In this document: positions 44,169 to 51,791 of the stretch, in pieces | Numbering within the stretch: position 1 is the first letter of the stretch | Layout: the number at the start of each line of letters is the position of its first letter | NCBI GenBank assembly: GCA_963678215.1 | Contig: OY782758.1 | Location: forward strand, 1,612,001-1,676,000 | DNA length: 64,000 nucleotides | Reading direction: 5' to 3' | DNA from: Thiobius zoothamnicola | Lineage (GTDB): Bacteria; Pseudomonadota; Gammaproteobacteria; Chromatiales; Chromatiaceae | The notes under the pieces: generated by a model | What the model was told of the DNA's origin: nothing | What the model saw: the letters and a program-made list of their open reading frames with translations, nothing else | Databases searched by the model: none | Program-made: the position numbers and the translations under genes

Positions 44169-44699
44169 TCATTTCACAGTCACACCCATGTTGGCTAAAA
44201 ACTCTTTACCTTTTTCTGTAGGAGTAATCACAACCCAAGTTCCCTTCATTTCAGGACTCCCTTCTGTTGTTTCTTCAATCTTCGTTGTGATCAGGTCTTT
44301 GCTAGCTAATTCTTTCACTGACTTCTTTATCTCCTCATCCTCGTATCTATTTCCACCTCCATCTGCGGAACCTATCAGGTAATAAAGGGCCAATGGCGTA
44401 AGATCCCCTTGAAAACCACTCGATTTATCGAACGATATTTCTACACCCAAGAATTTTGCGCTTGTGGTTTTTCCAAAAAGATCAACAAGTGTTGGCTTAA
44501 GGGCTAGAACTAGAACGACGATAACAAGAGGGATAAACGCTTTGCCTACTAAATCAAGTATTGCCTTGAATTTTTCATCACTCAATTCGTTTGTTTTAAC
44601 AGGGGGCTTACTCGAAACGAATTCGTGGCAGTGCTTACATTTTACTGCATCTCTCTGAATATCTTCCTTGCAATACGGACAAAGAATCATTTCGCTCAT
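44169..44699 (-). CDS. Cassette zinc-ribbon membrane protein, unknown function
   Basis: 176 residues: an N-terminal zinc ribbon (CPYCKEDIQRDAVKCKHCHE, two CxxC), a short linker, one strong membrane segment (AFIPLVIVVLVLALKPTLV), and a C-terminal domain of about 100 residues resembling a winged-helix-like fold (LTPLALYYLIG...EEIKKSVKELASKDLITTKI...TPTEKGKEFLA). The stop lies 8 bases from attC E and the ATG 33 bases from attC F. Not recognised; perhaps a membrane-bound regulator. Confidence 0.75.
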   Translation of the reverse strand: MSEMILCPYCKEDIQRDAVKCKHCHEFVSSKPPVKTNELSDEKFKAILDLVGKAFIPLVIVVLVLALKPTLVDLFGKTTSAKFLGVEISFDKSSGFQGDLTPLALYYLIGSADGGGNRYEDEEIKKSVKELASKDLITTKIEETTEGSPEMKGTWVVITPTEKGKEFLANMGVTVK

Positions 44700-44731
44700 A
44701 GCTCTAGTATCTCAATCAGAAGGTTACGGGC

Positions 44732-44813
44732 ACATAACGCTGCAAATCACCGGAGGCAAAAAGCAGAGCGAAGCGGCGCTTTTTGACGTCCGTGTGAATT
44801 TGCCTTGTTATAA
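44732..44813 (-). repeat. attC site F
   Basis: Minus strand TTATAACAAGGCAAATTCAC ... GTGATTTGCAGCGTTATGTG; inner stem CAAAAAGC/GCTTTTTG. Core intact. Confidence 0.92.
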
Positions 44814-44817
44814 GCAT

Positions 44818-45051
44818 TTATTGTTTGCACTTAATACCCAACCGATCTTTTACTTTGCCGAAAGGTAGACTTGTAGCTGTGAATACCGAGTATGGGTATG
44901 TATGCTGGTTGCTACCCTTTGGGTATAAGGTGATGCTGATTGTTTCACCTTCTTTTGCGATAAAGCAGAGCTTTTTTAGGTTAGTAGAATATCTATGTCT
45001 TATTTGAGCTGTAGTATAGCCCGAAGGAATGTACATTCCTTCAGGCTTCAT
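44818..45051 (-). CDS. Cassette protein, probable C-terminal half of a frameshifted lipoprotein
   Basis: 77 codons with no recognised family (MYIPSGYTTAQIRHRYSTNL, then LCFIAKEGETISITLYPKG). Its ATG overlaps the stop of the upstream lipoprotein ORF. One extra T in the T7 run at 45054-45060 (minus strand) would fuse the two into a single protein of about 143 residues. The product is probably the second half of that protein rather than a gene of its own. Stop lies 4 bases from attC F. Confidence 0.5.
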   Translation of the reverse strand: MKPEGMYIPSGYTTAQIRHRYSTNLKKLCFIAKEGETISITLYPKGSNQHTYPYSVFTATSLPFGKVKDRLGIKCKQ

Positions 45052-45251
45052 TGAAAAAAACCGGACTCTTTATATTTCCTCCCATTTACTGACTCCAAAT
45101 GTAAATTATTGGAATTGTATTTCAAAAACGCTTTCCCATAATGCGACGAAGATGGGTCTTTTACTAACTTGTTGTTTGTATTTAAGCATCCGCCTAATAA
45201 GGCTGGCAATGCTAAAAGCCATAAATAACTACTCTTTCTGTACATGATCAT
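45048..45251 (-). CDS. Cassette lipoprotein (N-terminal part)
   Basis: 67 codons with a lipoprotein signal: SSYLWLLALPALLGGC (lipobox LGGC). The mature part LNTNNKLVKDPSSSHYGKAF is short and ends KESGFFQ at the T7 run where the frame is lost. The ATG at 45245 or 45251 lies 19-25 bases after attC G. No known family. Confidence 0.6.
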   Translation of the reverse strand: MIMYRKSSYLWLLALPALLGGCLNTNNKLVKDPSSSHYGKAFLKYNSNNLHLESVNGRKYKESGFFQ

Positions 45252-45270
45252 ATGTTAAATTCTCGATAGC

Positions 45271-45343
45271 TTATAACGCCGCAATCAGCGGAAAACCGGG
45301 AGCGCAGCGACTGGTTTTTCCGACTGCATTGCCTTGTTAAGCG
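45271..45343 (-). repeat. attC site G
   Basis: Minus strand GCTTAACAAGGCAATGCAG ... CTGATTGCGGCGTTATAAGC; inner stem GGAAAAACC/GGTTTTCC. It contains the stop codon of the neighbouring cassette gene (45337-45339). Confidence 0.92.
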
Positions 45344-45560
45344 CTGATTTCACGCCATTGCTCAGCAGGTGTAATTTTGCCTTCAACATCAAAATAATTA
45401 CTCGCACATTCAGGGTTTCTCGACACAAGAGAGTTTATTTTTTTTGAAACTTCATCGTCGGTCAGCTCGCGGTTTTCTACGATAGTTCGAAACTTTATAA
45501 TAAATCCTATATCTTCGTCTTTTTCGTCCGGCTCTTCATCACCACGTAGCCCAAACCATT
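45337..45560 (-). pseudogene. C-terminal part of the 45507-45998 gene, out of frame
   Basis: The minus strand after the homopolymer reads EWFGLRGDEEPDEKDEDIGF, then IIKFRTIVENRELTDDEVSK, and ends TPAEQWREISA with a TAA inside attC G. It is open and coding-like but lacks a start. Adding one A to the A7 run (45563-45569) joins it to the upstream ORF as one protein of about 219 residues. Ending in the attC is what the other cassette genes do, which supports this joined frame. Confidence 0.65.
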
Positions 45561-45998
45561 CATTTTTTTATTTCCCAATTCAAGCACTCTATCTTCATAT
45601 TCAGCAGTTGGGAAAACTTTATAAGCACTTTTGGCAATAGCCAATGGTGTTTCTAAATCCATATTTGGGATGAACTGCCACCTGAGGACTTTATTTGATG
45701 CTATATCAAATGCTTCTTGTAGTATTTGATACTTTTCTTCGGCCCTTTCTTCCGCTTTAAGGCTCCGTGAGTCATAAGCTTGGCTTACTTGCCTTTTTTC
45801 ATCTGAACGCTCGAGTTTTCTTTCCAGGGCACGAAATTGTGCAATCGTCGTAATCTCGCTGGCAATTTCCTTTGCGGATTTATTGCTCGTGGAGCCTTTT
45901 GACTTCTTACTTAATGAAGAATCTTCTTCACCAGAGAACATAGCCCCGAAAACTATCAATACAACGACAATTATTATCGCCCATATCCACCAGCTCAT
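45507..45998 (-). CDS. Cassette membrane-anchored protein, frameshifted near its end
   Basis: 163 codons: an N-terminal membrane anchor (WWIWAIIIVVVLIVFGAMF), a Ser/Lys-rich linker and a helical, charged domain (EITTIAQFRALERKLERSDE, EERAEEKYQILQEAFDIASN). AAGGAG lies 5 bases before the ATG, which is 20 bases after attC H. After ELGNKKMNG the true reading frame appears to shift at an A7 run into the 45337-45560 segment. No family recognised. Confidence 0.7.
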   Translation of the reverse strand: MSWWIWAIIIVVVLIVFGAMFSGEEDSSLSKKSKGSTSNKSAKEIASEITTIAQFRALERKLERSDEKRQVSQAYDSRSLKAEERAEEKYQILQEAFDIASNKVLRWQFIPNMDLETPLAIAKSAYKVFPTAEYEDRVLELGNKKMNGLGYVVMKSRTKKTKI

Positions 45999-46017
45999 TA
46001 GAACTCCTTACTTATGG

Positions 46018-46131
46018 CGCTTAACGCCAAGCTCAGTGGCACCCAACGCGAAGCAGCGTTTGCGCAATAATGGCGAAGCCATGCGCAAAAAGCCGCGCAG
46101 TGTTGAGTTCCGCTGGAGCGTTGTGTTAGCT
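46018..46131 (-). repeat. attC site H
   Basis: Minus strand CAGCTAACACAACGCTCCAG ... CTGAGCTTGGCGTTAAGCGC, 114 bases; same family as site D but with the core intact. It contains the stop of the small PIN-partner gene. Confidence 0.9.
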
Positions 46132-46299
46132 GTGTACTTCCGGTGACAACAAGCGTGGTTTGCGATGCACAACTTCATACCCTGACTTTGTTTCAAACTC
46201 TTTCAGGGCTTCCCAGATTCGTTTGAGATCATGCCCGTATTTTTCCGCATGCTCCATGCGGTAGCGGCGAATTTCAGCAACAATCGGGTCTTCTATCAT
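46126..46299 (-). CDS. Small putative antitoxin partner of the PIN protein
   Basis: 57 residues: MIEDPIVAEIRRYRMEHAEK, then YGHDLKRIWEALKEFETKSG, and a tail ending SPEVHS. Helical and charged, like small uncharacterised antitoxins paired with PIN-domain toxins. It overlaps the PIN gene by 4 bases (ATGA) and has an AGCGGA site before it. Its TAA is part of attC H. Pairing and overlap, not a known motif, support the antitoxin role. Confidence 0.7.
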   Translation of the reverse strand: MIEDPIVAEIRRYRMEHAEKYGHDLKRIWEALKEFETKSGYEVVHRKPRLLSPEVHS

Positions 46300-46772
46300 A
46301 TTTCCGCTCCTAACTCTTCAGGCGAACACAAAATGGGGCAAATAAAACCATGTGTTTCAACCACGGATGAGATTAATGCCTTGGTATGTGCGTTGTTGAT
46401 GTGTTTGAAATTCCAGGTAAGAAGAAAATTGATGCCTGAGACAGCAGCAATTGCGATATGGAATGCATCTTCTTCGCTGTTTGGTGGCACAGCGCCTTGA
46501 ACTAAAAGGTCTTTTGCAAGCTTCAATGCCTCCTCTGGCATGGCAAGTAATGGGATACCAGCTATAGCTCCAAGTCTTTTTTGAGCAGCATCTCCATCAC
46601 CCTTTGACACTTCTTGAACCACCAAACCGGAAATGAATACTTCGTATTTGGGTTTTTGATTCCGCCACCAATTTTCTGTTATAACTTGACGAGCGGAGAC
46701 TACGACATCGCGACTTGGCCGTGCCGTAAAATAGCTGATGACAGAGGATTCAATGTAGACAGTTTCGGACAT
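46296..46772 (-). CDS. PIN-domain protein, probable toxin (VapC-like)
   Basis: 158 residues: VYIESSVISYFTARPSRD at the N-terminus (an acidic residue as in PIN strand 1, here Glu), FISGLVVQEVSKGD (second acidic), EEDAFHIAIAAVSGINFLLTWNFKHI (the conserved DAxHIAxA and TWNxxH motifs). PIN domains are Mg-dependent RNases and VapC-type toxins. Starts 31 bases after attC I, and is followed by an overlapping 57-residue partner. Confidence 0.85.
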   Translation of the reverse strand: MSETVYIESSVISYFTARPSRDVVVSARQVITENWWRNQKPKYEVFISGLVVQEVSKGDGDAAQKRLGAIAGIPLLAMPEEALKLAKDLLVQGAVPPNSEEDAFHIAIAAVSGINFLLTWNFKHINNAHTKALISSVVETHGFICPILCSPEELGAEI

Positions 46773-46802
46773 GGTAGGATTCTACCACTTCGGCCTTATC
46801 AC

Positions 46803-46894
46803 AGCTAACGCCGCCATAACCGGGAGCAAAAAGCAGGGCGACGAGGAACGAGGAGCTATGCTTTTTGCGATCCGTGTTTATGGCATTGTTATGT
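46803..46894 (-). repeat. attC site I
   Basis: Minus strand ACATAACAATGCCATAAAC ... GTTATGGCGGCGTTAGCTG; intact core. The IS30-family element begins 5 bases beyond it. Confidence 0.9.
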
Positions 46895-46898
46895 CGCA

Positions 46899-47975
46899 GA
46901 TTTTGATCGCTAGTGCGACACATTGAAATCAAGAGGCCAGTGGGCGATGCTCACGGTCGTCTAAAACCAATGTGAGATCACTATGTCAGAGACATATACC
47001 CGACTGACCGAAGACGAACGATACCAGATATACGAAGACAAGTTTATGGGGTTATCCCATCGACAAATCGCTAAGAAGCTGAATCGCCATCACAGCACTA
47101 TATCCCGTGAGATAAAGCGTAATAAGGGGCTTCGTGGATACCGTCCCAGACAAGCTCAACAGTTTGCTCGGCAACGGCACTTACTCAAGCCGAAACACAT
47201 TAGAATGACGACTGATGTGCAGCGACTTATTGTTAGGCATATCAAGAAAGATTGGCGTCCTGAGCAAATCCAAGGGCGATTAAGGCAAGAGGGTTATCCT
47301 ATGGTTTGCCATAGTACGATCTATCACTTTATCCAAGATGACAAAGCCGATGGTGGTCAGCTCTACAAGCACCTTCGTCACCTGAAACCCTACAAAAAGA
47401 GAACGGGAAAGGCTGAAACAAGGGGCCAAATCATAGGGCGAGTATCGATTGATGATCGGCCAGGCATCGTTGATCAGAAAGTTCGCCTTGGAGACTGGGA
47501 AGCAGATACGGTGATTGGGAAAGGCCACAAGGGTGTTCTTGTTACTTTGGCTGAGCGAGTTAGCAAGAAAACGCTCATTGCTCGCGTTCAGAGCAAGCAC
47601 GCAAAAGGTGTTACTGCGGCTATTGTAAGGCTGTTAAAGCCGGAGAGAGGTAATCTACACACCATCACGTTTGATAATGGAAAAGAGTTTGCTCATCACG
47701 AACTGATCTCAAAAGCTCTGGGTACCGATGGATACTTTGCACATCCATATCACTCGTGGGAGCGGGGTTTAAACGAAAACCACAACGGCTTAATCCGACA
47801 ATACCTGCCGAAAGGTATGGCACTGGATCAAGTTACTGACAAGGAAATCCATGTCATACAAAACAAACTCAACAATCGCCCAAGAAAGGCATTGGGCTAT
47901 AAAACCCCGAACGAGATTTACGAGGAGATGAACTTAGCTTCATAATTGAGCGGTGGCGCACTAGCGATCAAAATC
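46899..47975 (+). mobile_element. IS30-family insertion sequence
   Basis: A 1077-base element bounded by inverted repeats GATTTTGATCGCTAGTGCG + (A/C)CAC at 46899-46921 and 47953-47975 (one mismatch in 23). One transposase gene fills it. I cannot see a clear target duplication. It lies between attC I and the gene at 48079, within one cassette. Confidence 0.88.
46983..47945 (+). CDS. IS30-family transposase
   Basis: 320 residues. N-terminal helix-turn-helix: LTEDERYQIYEDKFMGLSHR, IAKKLNRHHSTISREIKRNK. The C-terminal integrase core with DDE residues: GDWEADTVIG (first Asp), TFDNGKEFAHH (second Asp), and HSWERGLNENHNGLIRQYLPK (Glu). The end NNRPRKALGYKTPNEIYEE is typical. The gene is full length and apparently intact. 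It runs opposite to the cassette direction. Confidence 0.95.
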   Translation: MSETYTRLTEDERYQIYEDKFMGLSHRQIAKKLNRHHSTISREIKRNKGLRGYRPRQAQQFARQRHLLKPKHIRMTTDVQRLIVRHIKKDWRPEQIQGRLRQEGYPMVCHSTIYHFIQDDKADGGQLYKHLRHLKPYKKRTGKAETRGQIIGRVSIDDRPGIVDQKVRLGDWEADTVIGKGHKGVLVTLAERVSKKTLIARVQSKHAKGVTAAIVRLLKPERGNLHTITFDNGKEFAHHELISKALGTDGYFAHPYHSWERGLNENHNGLIRQYLPKGMALDQVTDKEIHVIQNKLNNRPRKALGYKTPNEIYEEMNLAS

Positions 47976-48078
47976 CGCGTAAAAAAATCTCTCTTTTTTC
48001 CGCAAGTTGGCATCCAATTAACCGTGCGAAAATCCCTTTTATTTGTTTTCCTTTTGTACTATTTCAGTCTCTTCCAGA

Positions 48079-48471
48079 CTACCCCAAAGGAATGCCGATT
48101 TTATTCATTTTCTTTCTTGCAAACTCTCGACTCACTGATTTAACAGCAGCATGATTGTTGCCCCCTATTTGAGCGATTTTGATTCCGGATTTAGATACAC
48201 TTTTACCAGTAATCCAGCCCTCAACAGGCACCTTAAGACACCAACCACGATCATCAATTTTCTGCATTTCTGAGCTTGCTCTACCATAGGCAAAGAAAGT
48301 GTCTTTGTATTTAAGGATAAGAACGTCATCTGCTTTAATATCTTTAATCTTTCCTTTTTGTGAACATTTAACGTGCATAAAGTAAGCAGAATTAATTATA
48401 CATCTACGTAAGTTTTCATCATCATATCCTTCCCCTTTCTGGCCAATACTACATACAAAATATTGAGTCAT
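48079..48471 (-). CDS. Cassette protein of unknown function, possibly EVE/PUA-like
   Basis: 130 residues. TQYFVCSIGQKGEGYDDENL at the N-terminus, then IKADDVLILKYKDTFFAYGR, GWCLKVPVEGWITG and NNHAAVKSVSREFARKKMNK. The pattern of a small beta barrel with aromatic edge residues suggests a PUA/EVE-type nucleic-acid reader as found in some restriction systems; this is a guess. Its ATG lies 36 bases from attC J. The 3' side is occupied by the IS30 copy rather than an attC. Confidence 0.6.
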   Translation of the reverse strand: MTQYFVCSIGQKGEGYDDENLRRCIINSAYFMHVKCSQKGKIKDIKADDVLILKYKDTFFAYGRASSEMQKIDDRGWCLKVPVEGWITGKSVSKSGIKIAQIGGNNHAAVKSVSREFARKKMNKIGIPLG

Positions 48472-48506
48472 TATCCATTCACCTTAAATGATTAAATTAC
48501 AAAATT

Positions 48507-48588
48507 ACCTAACATCGTGCTTAGCGACATCCGCCCACTCCATCAGGATGGTGGGCATGGATGTCCGACTTGAGCATGTTATTAGGCG
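48507..48588 (-). repeat. attC site J
   Basis: Minus strand CCTAATAACATGCTCAAGTC ... GTCGCTAAGCACGATGTTAG; stem GGACATCC/GGATGTC; core GTTAGGT. Right end of the array. No cassette gene lies beyond it: 48589-48760 holds no gene, only a degenerate relative of the 17547 repeat near 48665. Confidence 0.72.
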
Positions 48589-48760
48589 GGCAGTGGCCGT
48601 CTAATGTTACATTCTGTCATTAAACGACACATAACTGGTGACAAAGCCTGTACCAGATCACAGCATCCCTACCTGCGCGGGAATGGCGGCAGACTTTCGT
48701 TATAGGCTGTTCAACTGACAGGACCAACCATTCAATCGCGTTATCAGAGGCTGTACTTGG

Positions 48761-49567
48761 CTATCCAGGTAGTAACGCTCCGCCAAGCCAATCATGGTGG
48801 GTTGATGGAGTACTCGGTATTTGAAATACCTCAGGGTATTCGACCCGGGAAAAATACAATCCATCCGGCGGCGCAGTAACGCCGCCTTGCGTACGATCAC
48901 GCTTGCGCAGCACTTCTCCAGCCCAGGTTACGGGCTGTTCTCCGGCTCCGATAGCGATCAGCACCCCAGCAATATTACGCACCATGTGGTGGAGAAATGC
49001 ATTCGCCTGTAAATGCAGACAAATCAGGTCATCGTAACGTCGCACATGCAGTTGATGAAGTATCCTGACTGGTGATTTGGCCTGACAGCCTAATGCGCGA
49101 TAACTGGAAAAGTCATGTTCGCCAATCAACGCCTGGGCGGCTCCACGCATCCGCTCAACATCCAGAGGCCGGTGGATCCAAGTGACTCGCCGCGCGAGTA
49201 AGCTACTGCGTACAGAACGATTAAGTATCCAATAATGGTAATGGCGACTCTGGGCAGCGAAACGCGCGCTAAAATCAGCGGGAACTTCTCTGGCCCACAG
49301 GAGGTTCACATCTTCCGGCAAATCGCTATTACAACCCAGCACCCAGTTCCGCGCTTCACGCTGTGCTGATGTATCAAAATGCACAATTTGGCTTAACGCA
49401 TGCACGCCAGTATCGGTGCGCCCGGCGCAAGTCACCCTGACCGGATGATTGGCAACCCGGCTTAAAGCCGCTTCCAATTCGCCTTGCACCGTGCGTATGC
49501 CAGGCTGCTGCACCTGCCAGCCGCAAAAGCGACTGCCATCATATTCAACGCCAAGCGCGATACGCAT
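48761..49567 (-). CDS. truA: tRNA pseudouridine(38-40) synthase
   Basis: Modifies positions 38-40 in the tRNA anticodon arm. 268 residues: LGVEYDGSRFCGWQVQQ, the catalytic Asp in CAGRTDTGVHALSQIVHFD, SRHYHYWI, HDFSSYRALGCQ, and NAFLHHMVRNIAGVLIAIG. Follows fimV by 19 bases, as in Pseudomonas and many relatives. It bounds the cassette array on the right. Confidence 0.95.
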   Translation of the reverse strand: MRIALGVEYDGSRFCGWQVQQPGIRTVQGELEAALSRVANHPVRVTCAGRTDTGVHALSQIVHFDTSAQREARNWVLGCNSDLPEDVNLLWAREVPADFSARFAAQSRHYHYWILNRSVRSSLLARRVTWIHRPLDVERMRGAAQALIGEHDFSSYRALGCQAKSPVRILHQLHVRRYDDLICLHLQANAFLHHMVRNIAGVLIAIGAGEQPVTWAGEVLRKRDRTQGGVTAPPDGLYFSRVEYPEVFQIPSTPSTHHDWLGGALLPG

Positions 49568-49586
49568 TTGCAGTATGAATCGATAG

Positions 49587-51767
49587 CTAAATCTTGGCTA
49601 AGAGTTCGGCGGCTTGCTGTTGCTGCAAGGGCGAACCTGTCGCTTGCACTTCCTGTAAAATGCCGCGCGCGCCATCCGCATCTCCCATGTCAATATACAC
49701 ACGTGCCAAATCCAGTTTGTTTTGCCTGTCCTGGTGGTCGGGATCCGTAGAATCAGACGATTCCACCGTCAAATTATCCTCACCCACAACATGTTGGAAG
49801 GCGCGCTCAATATCCAATGGCTGGTCAAGCGGTACAGAAGAGAAAGGCGGCGGCTCCTGCCGGTTGGCGGCATCTGTTTTCTCCGTGGCAGAAAAATCAT
49901 CCTCCAAGGCAAAATTCATCTCGCCAGCACCCCGAAATAAGGCATTATCTGGAGCCAGTTCCTCACCCATGGCGACAATCTCAGCCCACGCTTCAGGGTT
50001 GCTCGAAGGTTGATGCTGATCAAATAGTTGCTGAGCCAACTCAATAAACGCCTGGGTATTTTCGGTGGCAAAATAAATCTGTAATAATTTGTGTGGAATC
50101 TCCAAATGCTGCGGAAATTCGTGCTGAGCCTGTTGAAGCCGCTCTTCCGCTTGCGCAAAATCGCCACGCGCAATATCTGCATCCGCCTGCCGGATGCATT
50201 CATCCCCCTCATTTTCTTTAATGAACGATGGCGGCGAAGCGACATAGCCAGCATCAAAGGGATCCTGCCCGGCAATCTCTTCAGCAACCACTTCACTGCG
50301 TTTACGCCGAACCAGCAAGAAAACCAACAACAGCAATAAGATGGCGCCCAACGCCACATAAACCGGCTGGCTCAACAGGTTTTGCCACCAGGACGACGCT
50401 ATTTTCTCACCATCAGGCCGCCCATCCATTTCAGGAGCCAGCGGTTCATTTGAATGATCGAGCCTCATCGGATCTTGGTCAGGCAAAGGGGCAACTGGTG
50501 AATTCGCCAGCGAATGCCCTTCACCCTCCGGCTTAGCCGCTTGGCCACTCAATACCCGTTCCATATCCGGCAAGGCTGACGCTGCCATCGTCTGTTCAGG
50601 CCGCTGTTGGATGCGATCTTGTAATTGCGCCAGTTGCTCATCTTTCAACGCCAATAAGCGTTGCATATCATTTAAGCGGGTCTGCAGATCATCAATTTCG
50701 CTACGCAATATACTGGCTTCCTGACGCGCGGTTTCCGCATTTTCCCGCACTTGCATCAGATGTTCCGCAAGACCTTCATGATCACGTATCTCACCGCGCC
50801 CTTCACTGGCTCCGGCATCACCTTCTCCTTCCGGTCTGGCCGTGGCGATTTGCAAACGATCACGAGGTTGCTGAGGCGCGTTCAAAACATCCGGTTTGGG
50901 CACCGTCTTACGGTTCGTGTCAGAGGAGGCTTGGCTTGGCGATTGATCATCAGATTCAGGCGCGATGGTAGGTGAATCCCGTTCGCCTTGAACCGATGCA
51001 GTCGGACTCACCCGCCCCAACCAGGTATCCACCTGCTGACGGAATATCGCCGCCGCCTGCATCGGCGTGATATCCAGTATCTCATTTAAATCCGGCACTC
51101 GCAGAATCTGCCCCTGACGCAAGCGGTTCATGTTGCCACCGATAAAAGCTTGCGGGTTGGCGCGTTGCAAAGCAACCATCATCTGCTGCATGGTCACACC
51201 ATCTGGACGCACTTGACCCGCGATACTCCATAATGTCTCCTTCGCTTTGACCGGGCCATATTCATCCGTCCTTGACGCAGCACCTATCAATTCAGCGATG
51301 GCGACTGCGGATGGCGTCGGCGTCAAGGCAATCTTTCCATCAGGCGCGGCGATTTTCGGCGACTGAAACCCAGTCGTCACCGGCGGATCCAGCAGTGCCG
51401 TATATTCCCGCAGCAAACGGCCTCCAGGCCAATCAACCTGAATCAGAAAATTCAGGAAAGGCTCATTAACCGGCAAATCCGACGTGATGCGAATCACCGG
51501 CTTCCCCAACCGATTGTTCATCACCTGGAATTTCAGATGATCCAGCACTGGCACGAGCGCCACGCCCGCCAATTGAAAATCTGCCGCATTCGCCAGCCCG
51601 ACCTTGACCGCATTCAGTTCGGCACCATTCACCGACAACAGCTCAATATCGGCATCCAGAGATTCATTCATCGCCGAACGGGTCAACATATTGCCCAAAC
51701 CGAGCGCATGCACAGACGTGCCAGCCAAGCTCAATACAATTAACAACAACGCGGTCAAAGCCCGCAT
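49587..51767 (-). CDS. fimV: FimV/HubP-family polar hub protein
   Basis: About 726 residues from the ATG at 51767 (a longer frame reaches 51788). Signal peptide (RALTALLLIVLSLAGTSVHA), the FimV N-terminal domain (LGLGNMLTRSAMNESLDADI), a LysM-like domain (ETLWSIAGQVRPDGVTMQQM), an acidic coiled-coil stretch (LRSEIDDLQTRLNDMQRLLA), one membrane segment (PVYVALGAILLLLLVFLLV), and a cytoplasmic part ending in the conserved tail DLARVYIDMGDADGARGILQ. FimV organises type IV pili and cell poles. Adjacent to truA and pilX. Confidence 0.93.
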   Translation of the reverse strand: MRALTALLLIVLSLAGTSVHALGLGNMLTRSAMNESLDADIELLSVNGAELNAVKVGLANAADFQLAGVALVPVLDHLKFQVMNNRLGKPVIRITSDLPVNEPFLNFLIQVDWPGGRLLREYTALLDPPVTTGFQSPKIAAPDGKIALTPTPSAVAIAELIGAASRTDEYGPVKAKETLWSIAGQVRPDGVTMQQMMVALQRANPQAFIGGNMNRLRQGQILRVPDLNEILDITPMQAAAIFRQQVDTWLGRVSPTASVQGERDSPTIAPESDDQSPSQASSDTNRKTVPKPDVLNAPQQPRDRLQIATARPEGEGDAGASEGRGEIRDHEGLAEHLMQVRENAETARQEASILRSEIDDLQTRLNDMQRLLALKDEQLAQLQDRIQQRPEQTMAASALPDMERVLSGQAAKPEGEGHSLANSPVAPLPDQDPMRLDHSNEPLAPEMDGRPDGEKIASSWWQNLLSQPVYVALGAILLLLLVFLLVRRKRSEVVAEEIAGQDPFDAGYVASPPSFIKENEGDECIRQADADIARGDFAQAEERLQQAQHEFPQHLEIPHKLLQIYFATENTQAFIELAQQLFDQHQPSSNPEAWAEIVAMGEELAPDNALFRGAGEMNFALEDDFSATEKTDAANRQEPPPFSSVPLDQPLDIERAFQHVVGEDNLTVESSDSTDPDHQDRQNKLDLARVYIDMGDADGARGILQEVQATGSPLQQQQAAELLAKI

Positions 51768-51791
51768 AGCTCTGTCCTCTTTAAACATCTT

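Larger units (their letters stand above)
41103..48588 (-). mobile_element. Integron gene-cassette array without integrase (CALIN-like)
   Basis: Ten attC-like sites (41103, 42194, 42905, 43543, 44090, 44732, 45271, 46018, 46803, 48507), all readable on the minus strand as TAACAA/TAACAC...GCGTTA with long imperfect stems, divide about 7.5 kb into small cassettes. Most genes are on the minus strand, start 19-55 bases after one attC and end at or inside the next. No intI or attI is visible between the array and truA or glmM. Cassettes carry toxin-antitoxin pairs, small lipoproteins and unknown proteins, the usual content of sedentary chromosomal arrays. An IS30-family copy interrupts it. Confidence 0.88.

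Noticed and set aside
41103..48588. CRISPR array
   Set aside because: The repeats are long, variable palindromes with genes between them, not short identical repeats with even spacers.
48690..48715. GTTATAGGC near 48698 as another attC or attI
   Set aside because: No partner box or stem nearby; too short to support.
48700..48900. 66-codon minus-strand ORF overlapping the truA end
   Set aside because: Mostly another frame of truA; no start site or family features of its own.
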